Source: Bathynomus jamesi
Lineage: Eukaryota; Arthropoda; Malacostraca; Isopoda; Cirolanidae
Assembly (NCBI GenBank): GCA_023014485.1
Contig: JAJOZX010012041.1
Coordinates: forward strand, 1 to 64,000
Direction of reading: 5' to 3'
Length of the DNA stretch: 64,000 nucleotides
Shown: positions 9,900 to 20,780 of the stretch, in pieces
Layout: each line of letters begins with the position of its first letter
Position numbering within the stretch: position 1 is the stretch's first letter
Made by a program: the position numbers and the translations under genes
The notes under the pieces: generated by a model
What the model saw: the letters and a program-made list of their open reading frames with translations, nothing else
Told to the model about the DNA's origin: nothing
The model's database searches: none

Positions 9900-12032
9900 T
9901 TCTTCTTCTTCTTCCGCAGCTTATTATCCCATCTTTACATGGGGTTGCTGTTTTTGGTTCGTCTTCTCCACTCTCCTCTGTCGTATACCACGTCCTCCTC
10001 CAAGTCCTTCTCCCTGATGTCCGCCACCACACAGTCCCTCCATCTCGTCTTCGGTCTTCCTCTTCTTCTCCGTCCCGGCAACTCCACCTGCAGCACTCTG
10101 CGCCCCACATACTCCTCCTCTCTTCTCCTGACGTGTCCATACCACCTCAGCCTGGCCTCCTGCACCTTCTTAGATGCTTCCGCCACCTTCATTCATTTCT
10201 GACCCTATCCCTCCTCGTCACTCCACACATCCATCTCAACATCTTCATTTCAGCCACATCGATTTTTCTTTCATTGCTCTTCTTCATTGGCACAGTCTCC
10301 ATTCCATACAACCTTGCCGGCCTCACCACTGTTTTGAATACCTTTCCCTTCAGTTTCACTGGGACCCTCTTATCACAGAGCACCCCTGATACGTCTCTCC
10401 AGTTCTTCCACCCAGACTGTATTCTACATTTTATCTCTCTCTCTGCTCTCCCCTCTGCATCCACTGTTGACCCCAAGTATTTAAAATACTCCACCGTCTT
10501 AACACGCTCTCCACTCAATGTCACTTCCCTCCTCGGTCCTGCTGCACATCACATCTCATATATTCGGTCTTCTTTCGGCTAATTCTCATCCCCCTACTTT
10601 CCAACGCCTCTCTCCAATTTTCCAACTGCTGCTCCACCTCCTCTTTCGTCTCCCCACTCAACACAACATCGTCTGCATACATCATGCACCACGGCGCCTC
10701 CCCTCTAATCCTGTCCGTCAACACATCGAATACCACATTGAAAAGGAAGGGGCTCAAAGCTGATCCTTGGTGCAGACCAACTTCCACCCCAAAGCTCTCT
10801 GACACACCCACGCTACTCCTCACCTTAGTTGTTACTCCCCTGTACATCCCCTTGATCAGTTTAACATACTTCTCCGGTACCATCTTTTCCCTTAAGCATC
10901 TCCAAACTTCCTGCCGTGGTATCCTATCATATGCCTTCTCCAAGTCAATAAAAACCATGTGCAACGCCTTCTGCCCCTCTCTGTACCTCTCTGCCAACTG
11001 TTTCAATGCAAAAACTGCATCTGTCGTTCTCCTTCCCGGCATAAATCCAAACTGTTCCACTGACACTTCCGCTTCGTCTCTCAACCTACTCTCCACTATT
11101 CGCTCCCATATCTTCATTGTATGTGATATTAGCTTGATCCCTCTATAATTCGTGCAATCTTGTACATCTCCCTTCTCTTTGAATATAGGCACTATGATGC
11201 TGGTCCGCCACTCATCCGGAATCACCTCCTGGTCAAACAACTTCTGCATTAGATCCCACACCAGATCCACCCCCTCATCTCCCAGTGCCTTCCATGCCTC
11301 GGCTGGTATCTCGTCTGGGTTAGTCGCTTTGTTATTTTTCATCCTATTCAGAGCACGACTCACTTCCATCCTCCCCACTTGTTCTGTCATAGCTACATTT
11401 GGTAATCCATCCTCATAGAAAGATCTTGGGTTTTCTTTATTTAATAATTCCTCAAAATATTCCTTCCATCTATCCTTTATCTCTTCATCTCTTTGCAGCA
11501 CCGCCCCCTCCCTTCCCTTAATTTGTTTTACCTGTGTAAAGTCTTTTGTCGCTCTATTTCTGCTCTTAGCCAATCTGTATATCTTCTTTTGTCCTTCACG
11601 ATCCTCTAAATCCTCATACATCTGCCGATATGCCTCCGCCTTTGCTCTCGCCACTGCTCTCTTTGCCTGTTTCTTTGCTTCTTTATATACCACCTTACAC
11701 TCTTCACTCCTCGATTCTTCCCATAACTTCTTAGTTTCTCTCTTACTTCGTAGTGCTCTTTGGATCTCGTCACTCCACCACCATCCTTCCTTATCTTCCC
11801 ACACTTTACCTGATGTTTCCCCCAATATGTCTCTACCTGCCGTTCTCATGACATTCGCATTATGTACCCACCAATCCTGTACATTCTGTTCAACAACATG
11901 GATTTCACTCAACACTCACTCTCTAAATTCCCGTTTCTTCCCCTCCTCTCTCAGTTTGTACCACCTAATTCTCCTCACTGTTGTTCCTCGGGTCTTTCTT
12001 CCTCTTTTCAACATCACATCCATGACTACCAA
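9900..12032 (-). mobile_element. 5'-truncated RTE-like LINE with 17-bp target duplication
   Basis: On the minus strand the element runs from a truncated ORF2 at 12032 to a (GAA)n tail at 9900-9914. It is flanked by perfect copies of CCATATTCTATTCTTTC at 9883-9899 and 12033-12049, which fixes both ends. Short simple-repeat tails and loss of the 5' end are normal for RTE-type insertions. Confidence 0.9.
9935..12032 (-). pseudogene. RTE-like ORF2, C-terminal endonuclease end, RT and C-terminal domain
   Basis: The largest open part (11915-10521) has a charged linker with WWSDEIQRAL, then RT blocks: EWRTSIIVPIFKEKGD, NYRGIKLISHTMKIWERIVESRL, EQFGFMPGRRTTDAVFAL, FIDLEKAYDRIPR, GLHQGSALSPFLFNVVFDVL and the catalytic MYADDVVL. 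After a frameshift near 10520 it continues with VEYFKYLGSTVD, and after a second near 10190 with LRWYGHVRR and RRGRPKTRWRDCV, the usual C-terminus of RTE elements. Reading upstream of 11915 shows further RTE-type sequence to 12032, where the element is truncated. Confidence 0.88.
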
Positions 12033-12049
12033 CCATATTCTATTCTTTC

Positions 12050-12600
12050 AGTTCTTCTAAAACTTGCTGAAAAATTTCTGCTATGTCACTCTTCTCTCTC
12101 TACTGTATTTTGAATGATAAAATTTTAAAAAATACAGTATTAAATAAGAACGCATTTATAACAATTTTAAGCTTCACCTTAATACCAAATAAGAACATAA
12201 AGATTAAGTAAACTCCAGTTTAGCCAATCGTTTACATTAAGTATAGAGCTATACAAAGAGTATACATGTCCCCAATTGCGTCATAACTTTCGATTATATT
12301 ATGAATGTGTAGTCACTGATATTCAAAAAGGACTCTCTTACTTTATTTTTATTTCTGTCAAAATTTTTGAATAAAATCTGACCTACCTGGTTTATGTGAT
12401 CTTTGTTCTTAACCCAACAAAGTTTATATAAGTAATGACAACCATCCATTTTGTGAGTTTTTAACGAAACTCAAACGCATCAAGTTGTTTATTTGACAGC
12501 AGGCTTAAACGCTGCCAATTGTCCAAAATTATTATACTGTACTACATCCTGATATAAATTACTCGCGTATATAACTACTTGCGTAAATTGCTAAAGCAAT
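12050..12600. other. AT-rich sequence, no gene seen
   Basis: No ORF of note, repeat or RNA motif recognised. Confidence 0.6.
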
Positions 12601-14200
12601 GGCTGTGAACAATTTCGTTCCTCCACAAAACTGGGAGTCGAGGATTTAATACTGGGAAGAAGAGAGAAATGTTATAGAAAGACATCGCAGCATCATAAGA
12701 TGGATTGAGGACGGCTAGAGAGCTTTAGCTGAAGAAAGAATGGAGAAAATGAAACAATAATTAAGGACTTACTCATTTCAGAAGGAACAAAAAACTTGTT
12801 CAGAATATAAAAGTAGGATTGTTTCACGAGAAAATGAAGTTCAAAATTAGGCGAAAGTTCCGTAGTTTTACCAGAGTTAAGGAGCAGTGAATAGATCCAG
12901 AATGGAAAAGAATGAAAAGTTAACAGCTTATTCGTAAAAATACCAACATTACGTAAGTACGATTGGTTTAGAAGAACAGCAAGATGATAGTGAAAGACCT
13001 ACTTACATTAATTATCATCAACAAAATGGATATATGGATAATAACTGTGCCGAGAACGAAAGGAGAAATGATACGTGGAGGTTTTACGAGGATCAGTTTA
13101 GAACAGAGAAAAGTAGGCCTACAGCATAAAACAACGAAAGATTCCCTTATATTAAGTTTCAAGACCGAATTGGAGATATGGGCAAGCAGTGTAGAGAGAA
13201 GGAAAGAAGAAACGATACGTCGAGGTTTTATGAAGATGAATTTCGAAGCGAGCAAAGTACAACGTCGACAAGAAAAACGTCCTTCCATTAAGTATCAAGA
13301 AAAATGTGGAGCTATAAAAAAGGTGTGGAGAGAGAAGGAAAGGAGGAGTGATACGTGGAGGTTTCATGATAAATAATTTAGAACATAAACGAGGGAAAGA
13401 TGCCCTGACATTCGGGATCAAGAAAAAACTGGAGCTATAACAAAATTGTGGAGAGAAAAGGAAAGAAGGAATGATACGTGCGAGTTTTATAAAGATTACT
13501 TTACAAGGGAACAAAGTACAACGTCAACAAGAGAAACGTGTTCTTCCATTAAGTATTAAGAAATAAGTGAAGCTACGAGTATAACAAAGTTGTGGAGAGA
13601 GAAGGAAAGAAGGAATGATACGTACAAGTTTTATAAAGATAACCCTACAAGGGAACAAAGTACAACGTCAACAAGAGAAACATGTTCTTCCATTAAGTAT
13701 TAAGAAATAAGTGAAGCTACGAGTATAACAAAGTTGTGGAAGAGAAGGAAAGAAGGAGTGATAAGTAGAGGTTCTATGATGATGAATTTAGACCATAAAC
13801 AAGTGAAAAATTCCCTAAGATTAGATATCAGGAAAAAAGTGGAGATATGTGCAGACATTGTAGAGAGGAGGAAAGGAAATAAGATACGAATGAATATGAG
13901 GAAGAAACATTAAGAGAAAGAGCTTTTGAAGAGCGAAGAAGATAAAGACAAAACTTGAAAGAAAAGTATGAAAAATCAGGAGCCATTGAAAAGTAATAGA
14001 AAAGATGTGAAAAGGGAAAATGGCGAAAATGGCGAAAACTATTTCAATGGAGAAAAGGTGAGAAGAGGAAAACGATGAAGGAGTCAAACGAGTTGGAGTA
14101 AGAGAAGGAAAGTAGAAAAGATATGGAACGAAAATGGAATGAGGATCAAACCACCAATTTAATGCAAAGACAATCATTGAACTGTGACGAAATGTAACCT
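12601..14200 (+). pseudogene. Decayed charged repeat-protein gene (six units of ~125-145 bp)
   Basis: A possible ATG at 12601 opens MAVNNFVPPQNWES, followed by Glu/Arg/Lys-rich sequence broken by many stops. From about 13040 to 13860 a unit recurs about six times (starts near 13049, 13191, 13333, 13451, 13593, 13738). The best-preserved peptide reads REKERRNDTWRFYEDEFR, then EQSTTSTR, then a KYQEKSG-type block. The units at 13451 and 13593 are nearly identical over 140 bp. The composition suggests an alpha-helical, coiled-coil-like protein. I do not recognise the family. It could also be a satellite that happens to be translatable, but the retained peptide pattern argues for a coding origin. 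Confidence 0.5.
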
Positions 14201-14825
14201 TAGAGAAGGAAAAAAACGAAAAGGATCACTGAAATCTTTTTGAAGGCATAAAAAATTTTGCTTCGAATTCATCATTGAAAAAGAATTTTAAAGAAATAAT
14301 ATACCTTTTGTAAATATGTAAATAGAGAAATTAAAATTTACTTCATGAATTAAAGTATTCGTAGTTTTCGGCTTTTGTTTCCTTATCCTAATATTTGAAA
14401 CTGGTTTGAAATGTCTTTTTTTGCATTTTTTTATTTTATTGAGTTATTGTGTGTATATTAAAGAAATAACAAAAAAATTCAACTTCAAAAATTAAATTGC
14501 ACCACTTAAATCTAATTTCATTACCCTTTAACTCCATTTTAGTGTAAAGTGACAAGGCAAACCTATTGTTCACGCACTCAGCTTCACTTTTGTTCAGTAA
14601 ATGTATTAAAATTTGGTACCCACACTTTGGAGGCTATGTGGGTTCATTTTAAACATTGGATTTATGAAATGTGGGCGAGTGGGGAGCGGGGGGGGAAGGT
14701 TCATTTAATTTTAGATTACATTACGGGCGCTTTTTTCGTTATTTACCCGCATATTAAGCGGTTAGCCCATGCTTCTTGAGTCAATCAACAGTGTCCTTTG
14801 TAGTAGCCGTCAAACGATGTAGTTC
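14201..14825. other. AT-rich sequence, no gene seen
   Basis: Only a weak 76-codon ORF (14549-14779) with no recognisable domain. Confidence 0.5.
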
Positions 14826-14925
14826 TCGCAAATTTAAGGGCGTACAATTAGAACAAGTCGTGATATTTTCGTTGAAACTAACGAAAATATCACAACTTAA
14901 CCTAACCAATTGTCATGGGCATGCA
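14826..14925. repeat. Palindromic repeat related to the 1.4-kb foldback element
   Basis: Arms GTGATATTTTCGTT and AACGAAAATATCAC (about 14860-14894) pair around a short GAAACT loop. The reverse complement contains TGACAATTGGTTAGGTTAAG and GTACGCCCTT, both present at 1545-1585. This is therefore a second, partial, inverted copy of the same family. Confidence 0.65.
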
Positions 14926-15393
14926 GTTGACCTAACCTGGCATTCAATTAACCTTGTAATTATATCGGAAAAAAGTGTATACAATAGCAGAAAAATATTA
15001 AAAAATTGGCAGACAAATAAAAATAAATTGCGGGTAAATAATGAAAAAGTACCAATTCACGAGATGTTTACTCCTACCTTCCATCTTTATGCAGTGGTAT
15101 AATTAGTTTTTATTCAATCACCTGGTATACACCCACTTTTCCATCCTTTTTTACATCTACAGCCATGCAACCATCGCTCTACCTCCACATTTGGTCATTT
15201 CACTACATACACCATCACCTCCTATTTACTTTCCTTTCTTCCGCTTGCATATTCGTTCAACTACTTCTAATCTGATGTCTTCCACTCCCTGGTATACACT
15301 TCTGTACATACCCCACCAAAATCAACTGCATCCACAATTGTCCCCTGTTCATCTACCCCACCTACCAATTCGCCAAAATAGTCTTTAAATCTA
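14926..15393. other. No gene seen
   Basis: AT-rich, with a pyrimidine/CA-rich stretch at 15110-15390; no feature recognised. Confidence 0.5.
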
Positions 15394-16077
15394 CAGGGTG
15401 TCCATAAATGTTTACCCTGAAAACAGTATGCTCTCATGTTTTAATGACGAATCTTACATCCGTTTTCTTTTTACAGGTGATCTCGTACACACACAGTTTC
15501 TGTGCTGGTGTGTTTCGTCTACCGCATTCGCCGCTAGGAGCGCTGTAGTAGCTGTTCAGTTAAGATGGCGTCTGTGACAGAGAAGGCACAATGTGTTGTG
15601 TGGCCTGCAGAAACAATCTCCTGTCAGTGTTCAGCGAAGGTTCAGAACAAAGTATGGAAAGAATCGGAAAACCCACGTGCCGTAAGGGAGCATATTCGGG
15701 GCAGTCCGAAGATCAATGTCTGGTGTGGACTAATGCATGATCAGATAAATGGTCCTTTCTTCTTCGCTGAGAACACTGTTTCCGCAACTGTGTACCTGGA
15801 CATGCTCACCAATTACGCCATCCGTAATGCGAAAACGCATTACGGATGCAATTGCAACAGTTAACCCACAAATGTTGGAAAATGTGTAGCGTGAGTGTGA
15901 ATACCCTTTAGACATTTTACGTGTCACTAGGGGTGCACACACCACATATATATATATATTATAATATATATTAAAACTTCGTATGTTTATCTACTTATGA
16001 TTAAAACTGTGTTTGAATACGAGTGTTTATTAAAAGTTATAGCATGCTTTAATCAGGGTAATCATTTATGGACACCA
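15394..16077 (+). mobile_element. Internally deleted Tc1/mariner transposon
   Basis: Left terminus CAGGGTGTCCATAAATGTTT (15394) and right terminus (minus strand, from about 16077) GGTGTCCATAAATGATTACC form terminal inverted repeats of about 27 bp. A TA is present on each side, as expected for this superfamily. A short TA run at 15943-15960 lies inside the element. Confidence 0.75.
15565..15864 (+). pseudogene. Mariner-type transposase remnant
   Basis: The ORF starts MASVTEKAQCVVWPAE, then jumps to the catalytic half with SPKINVWCGLMHDQINGPFFF and VYLDMLTNYAI, typical of the DDE_3 (IS630/Tc1/mariner) domain. Most of the DNA-binding region and part of the catalytic core are missing, so it cannot be active. 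Confidence 0.7.
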
Positions 16078-16144
16078 TATATATATACTGTGTATATATA
16101 TATATATATATATATACACAGTATATATGTGTGTGTATATATAT
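16078..16144. repeat. (TA)n/(TG)n microsatellite
   Basis: Interrupted TA array with CACAGTATATATGTGTGTG in the middle; it separates the mariner from the next transposon. Confidence 0.9.
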
Positions 16145-16610
16145 TAGTGTGGACCAAAATGGGGGGTAAATATAAAGTTGAAGAAATCCTTGTTCCACAT
16201 TAATGCCCTTCTTCCTTTGGACCAGATAGACATGTCAGAAACATTTTGGTCAAATATGAGAATATTTAGGGGTCCCGAGATTTAATGACTTATAAAAATT
16301 TTCAAATGAATAGGCGCGCTTAGAACATCAATGATCAACTCAACTCTTGAGTTGCAACTTATGAAAAAATTTCTTTTTATTTAAGAAATTTTTGGTGTTA
16401 ATAGAGTACAAAAACAATCTTAGATCATTATTTCAGAGAAAATTATTAATAAGGAAAACAAAAATTTTGGATAAAATATATTATCCTTAATTGGTCAACT
16501 CTAAATTAATGGCTTTGCCTAATTGGCTTGAACCTTTTAGTTATCCTTTTTATCTCCTAATTTAACTGGTTTATTTTACTATTTCAGAAATTTAATTTTT
16601 TAAACTAAAA

Positions 16611-17464
16611 ATGGCTACTCGTTCTAAAACTAAAGTTTGGCTCATTGGCCATTTATATAAAGATATACTTTGTTGCCGCTTACCTACAAAACTGCAAGTT
16701 TTGCAAAAATATTTCTTCCATCAAAAAGAGGAAAAATTGGGACGAAGAAGATCCATTAATCTTTGCTTAGATGAAGTGATGACCTACTGGGAGAAAGCCA
16801 GGATTCCCACAATGCGTAGAGACAGTGCCATCCGAAAGATTGACTCTTTAATAAGCTGTTATGATAAATTGATGAAAAACAGAAAAAGGCCCGAGGAAAA
16901 ATGCCGTATTGAAGAAGCTATGTTTAAAGATGAAATTAAGGCTGAAATTCTTGATATTGGTCACTCTAATGCCCTTTTGATGATGTCAAATGAAGAAGAT
17001 AAGCTTTTCTACTTAGCCAGCAAGAAGATCCTACACAAAGTAGCATGGGTACAGTAGACCAAATTCTTGCAAAAAGAGAGAAAAGAAGGCTTCATCGTGA
17101 AGAATTAGTGTGAAAGAGCCCTCAAGTTTTAAAAAATCAAACAGTCTTAATTTTCAAGGTCCCTCTGAAGAGCAATTTAAAAAGAAAATGTTGGCTCCTA
17201 AAAAGTCAAAGCCTATTGACAAAAATGTTGTAGCAGCCTATGATAGAATGAATCTTTCCAATCGAGATGCAGCTATGTCTTATGCTGTTGTTGCTCAGTC
17301 TTTGGGCCATAATTTGGAAAACATTACAGTGTCAAAATCTACTATGCTTCGAACTCGTCAAAAGTTACGCAAAGAAATAGCAACAGAATATCAAGAGCAA
17401 GCATTTTGTCCTGGAGAGCCTTTAGTTCTTCATTGGGATGGAAAAATGCTCCCAGAGATATCAG
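16611..17464 (+). pseudogene. Exon 1 of the hAT-like transposase (two frameshifts)
   Basis: Opens at ATG 16611 (MATRSKTKVW) with a basic, helical N-terminus. The frame changes near 17010 and again near 17108; the remainder (SNSLNFQGPSEEQF to MLPEISG) is open to the splice site. Conserved with the pseudogene at 1-1145 are the NLSNRDAAM and SLGHNLE region and LHWDGKMLPEISG, whose Asp is the likely first catalytic acid. No classical BED or THAP zinc finger is visible. Confidence 0.7.
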
Positions 17465-17861
17465 GTTAGTTTTTTTGTCTGATTAATTTAGCATATTTAT
17501 ATTTTATCTCTCAGGTGAAAAACTTAGTTGTGGGTCTGGTTTTCACACCTAGGCAATGTGTTATTATCTGGTTGGTTTTAATTAAACATTTTGATAGCTA
17601 AATTTCCATTTAATTAGGTTACATTTCACTGTCTGAAGCTAGTTTTCACAATCTACACCATTTTACCTTCAAATTAAAATAAGTCAAGTTTAATTTAAAA
17701 TAAGTCAAGTTTAATTTAAAATTATATATTATATATATATATAAATATATTATATATAAAATAAAATATTAAATATATAATATAATATATATAAAATAAA
17801 ATATTAAAAATAAATATATATAAATTATATATAAATTATATATTTTAACTTTTTCTTGCAG
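17465..17861 (+). other. Intron in the transposase gene
   Basis: GT at 17465-17466 and a pyrimidine-rich tract ending TTTTTCTTGCAG at 17861. Splicing joins the exons in frame (...EIS-G-EGRTER...). It is AT-rich, with a short tandem duplication of AATAAGTCAAGTTTAATTTA near 17680-17720. The homologous pseudogene at 1-1145 lacks this intron. Confidence 0.75.
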
Positions 17862-19168
17862 GCGAAGGAAGAACGGAAAGGATTGCAGTGTTAGTCAGTG
17901 GGAATGGTGAAGAGAAATTGCTGGGAATTCCTAAAGTCACTGCTGGCACGGGTACGGAGATGGCTCGTGTTTGCATTTCTCTCCTGCAAGAACATGATAT
18001 GACCCAGAGAATTATTGGGCTGTCATTTGACACAACAGCATCCAATACCGGAATCCATGCTGGAGCTTGCACTAAAATTGAACAAGAACTTGGAAAAGAG
18101 CTTTTATATTTAGCCTGCAGACACCATATTTATGAGATTGTCCTATCTCAAGTCTTCCGGACTTCTATGGGCCATTCCTCTGAACCTGATATTCCAATCT
18201 TCAAAAGATTCAAAACTCAATGGATTTTATGGATCATTCTCAAATCACAACTGCTGTTGATTCCCAAAGCTGCAGAATAATTGAGAGTTCAAGATTTAAA
18301 AAATCAAACAGTCTTAATCATGAAGGAGGCACTCAACTCTAAACAGCCAAGAGATGATTATAAAGAATTTTTTCAACTTGTTCTCTTGTTTTTTGGAGAA
18401 GAAAGCATTTCTAATACTCCCTTGAAGAGACCTGGAGCGTACCATCATGCAAGATGGATGGCAAAAGGAATTTATGCATTTAAGCTTTTTCTTCTCCAAA
18501 ATCAATTTAAGATGACTAAAAAAGAACTTGATGCAATAAAAGAAATTTGTTTATTTTTTGCATTGGTATACGCAAAATCTTGGGCAAAAGCTTCTCAACC
18601 AGAGGAAGCCCCAAATGTTGATCTTAAATTTTTGCAAGATCTTGCAATAATGGAGGAAAATTCTTTGATATCAAGTGTTATCAAGCAAGCCCAAAATGCC
18701 ATTAAACGACATCTGTGGTACCTCTCAGAAACACTTGTTGGATTAAGCTTCTTTGACAAAAGCATATCCCTTGAAGAAAAGGAGCAAATGCGAAATAATA
18801 TCAAAATGCCTCCAAGAAATAAGGGACTGAAACGTTTAGAAGCAAAGGTAACCCTAGCTTCTTTTAAAGAAAAAAGGATTTCTGATTTTGTTACTTCAAG
18901 GACTAAATCTCTTTTTGATGCTCTACATCTCAATTCTCTCTTCACTGAAAATTCTGCATCAACATGGGGAATAGATCCTAAGTACCAAAGAGGCTGTGCT
19001 AGAGTTCGTGCCCTTAGAGTGACAAATGACACAGCTGAGCGGGGTGTTGCATTGATTGAAAAATTTAATCAAGCAGTGACAACTAAAGAAGAGGAAAACA
19101 ATACCTGCTCAAAACAGTTTTCAAGAATCGTAAAGAATTTCCAACAAAAAATAAAGCAGAACTTATGA
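17862..19168 (+). pseudogene. Exon 2 of the hAT-like transposase (one in-frame stop)
   Basis: A single frame runs 17862-19168 apart from TAA at 18278-18280, which falls in a poorly conserved linker. Motifs: SFDTTASNTG (second acid, 65 residues after the Asp of WDGK once spliced), ACRHHIYE (Cys/His motif after the second acid, as in hAT), HHARWMAKG, a RHLWYLSETL block and NDTAERGVALI, whose Glu is the likely third acid. The D...D...C/H...W...E order resembles hAT transposases, but the local motifs do not match classical hAT. Family homology to 1-1145 is clear; catalysis is inferred. Confidence 0.72.
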
Positions 19169-19344
19169 AAATGAGGAAAAACTAATTTTTTCAGCATTAA
19201 AAGGAAAAGTGCAATTTTCTCGGGACCCCTAAAACTTGACGTAGAGGTTTCAAATTTTGTAATTTGATTAACGTAAGCAAACGGAATAACATTACTCATG
19301 TGGAACAAAGATTTTTAAACCTTCATTTTTTTTGGTCCACACTA

Positions 19345-19433
<89 letters not shown>
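19345..19433. repeat. (TA)n microsatellite
   Basis: About 88 bp of TA between the right TIR of the hAT-like element and the Penelope-like element. Confidence 0.97.
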
Positions 19434-19439
<6 letters not shown>

Positions 19440-19557
19440 AATAAAACCACGAAGGAAAGGAAACACAGAATGGTGCTCAAGCGCTTTCGTCTAATGACAT
19501 CCTCAGGAACACTGAAGTACATAAAGGGTTACAGCCTATATATAGGTTACAGAAAAA
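19434..19557 (-). repeat. Left inverted terminal repeat (pLTR) of the PLE
   Basis: Reverse complement of 21791-21914. On the minus strand it contains CCTGAGGATGTC (about 19495-19506), a short stem-loop, then GACGAAAGCGC, a hammerhead-core-like arrangement. Confidence 0.85.
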
Positions 19558-19628
19558 AGCTCAAAATGTGTTTTGAACCTTTCTTCGAAACACATTAGTG
19601 ATGATGCAAAAGTGCCCTTGGATATGGT

Positions 19629-20780
19629 ATGTCCTTTTTTATTGTTAAAAAACCTTCGGCTTTACAAATTTCTTACAGTCTCGCTTGTTTTGAAAAGTGT
19701 AATCTCCCTCAGTATTTGTTTAACATAGTTAAAGGCCTTGTTTATAGTGCGGCAAATAGTAGTTACGAAGATAACTTTCCTAAACGTTTCCGCAATAGCC
19801 TCTCACAATTAAAAAAAGATGGGGAGCTCCATATTACTAAAGCAGACAAGGCTAACACCATAGTTATTATGGACAAAGTGGACTACATCAGAAAGATGAA
19901 CGAGCTTCTCCAGGACCCCGCCACATACAGCAAACTTAGGAAGAACCCGCAGGATGACGTCATCAAATCATTTAATAGTGGCTTGAAACGCATTCTCAAA
20001 GATCACAAGGACTTAATTCCGCTTTTCATGTCCACTTCACCTTCTCTGCCCTACCTTTACGGTCTTATTAAAACCCACAAACCTGGCAACCCTATGCGCC
20101 CTATTAGCAGCTCGGTGGGCTCTATTACTTATAAACTCTCCAAATGGCTTGTCAAAGTCCTGTCCCCCATTCTCGGAACTATCTCCGATTCACATTGTAA
20201 AAAATTCCATGGATCTTCCTGAAAAATTGAATGCTGCACGTACTGAAACTAACGATAGATTGATCAGTTTTGACGTTTGTTCATTGTTTACAAAAGTGCC
20301 GATTGACGATATGCTTGACTTTCTCCCGAGAATTACATAAGTATGACCTGCCACTACCTTCACACATTGTTTTGGAACTTATTAAGCTTTGCATCAAAGA
20401 CTGTAAATTCACTTTCAATAACGAGTATTATCAACAAGTTTTTGGGATGGCCATGGGCAACCCCTTGTCGCCCCTCCTCTCCAATATTTATATGGAGTTT
20501 TTCGAAATTACTTACATTCCGAGAATCCTGGGGGTTGGCATCCCTTGGTTGCGGTACGTCGACGATTTTGTGTATCTGGCCCATGAATCGTGACCTGGAT
20601 AACTTCCTCCTTCAGTTAAATGATCAAGTCCCCTCCATTAAGTTTACTTTAGAAGTGGAACAAAACAACTCAATCCCGTTTTTGGATGTGCGTGTACATA
20701 GGGAAAGCCCAGGTTTTAAGTTTAGTATCTATCGGAAAAAAACAAAATTTGTCCTACGTACATTTTTACTCGGGACATGA
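19629..20780 (+). pseudogene. PLE reverse transcriptase, three frameshifted segments
   Basis: Segment 1 (19629-20222) has KKDGELHITKADKANTIVIM and LPYLYGLIKTHKPGNPMRPI, both diagnostic of Penelope RTs. Segment 2 (about 20222-20593) has LISFDVCSLFTKVPIDDML (motif A), GMAMGNPLSPLLSNIYMEFFE (motif B) and PWLRYVDDFVYL (motif C, catalytic YVDD at 20555-20566). Segment 3 (to 20780) has FTLEVEQNNSIPFLDVRV and SIYRKKTKF, the usual Penelope thumb region. Frameshifts near 20220, 20340 and 20590 prevent expression. The domain order and motifs leave little doubt about the family. Confidence 0.88.

Larger units (their letters stand above)
16147..19342 (+). mobile_element. DNA transposon with ~50-bp TIRs and an intron-containing, divergent hAT-like transposase
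   Basis: The left end GTGTGGACCAAAATGGGGGG and the right end (minus strand) GTGTGGACCAAAAAAAATGA share a further block, TTGTTCCACAT, about 45 bp in, giving imperfect TIRs of roughly 50 bp. It sits within (TA)n on both sides. A TA duplication is possible, but an 8-bp duplication cannot be excluded in such sequence. It carries one gene on the same strand occupying most of its length. Confidence 0.8.

Noticed and set aside
10684..11148. 154-codon plus-strand ORF, also 9824-10582
   Set aside because: Antisense of the RTE-like ORF2; Ser/Leu/Pro-rich with no homology recognised.
19481..19506. Complete hammerhead ribozyme in the PLE terminal repeat
   Set aside because: CUGANGA and GAAA are present but an extra U precedes stem II, and no helix III with a UH cleavage site is visible; reported only as core-like.
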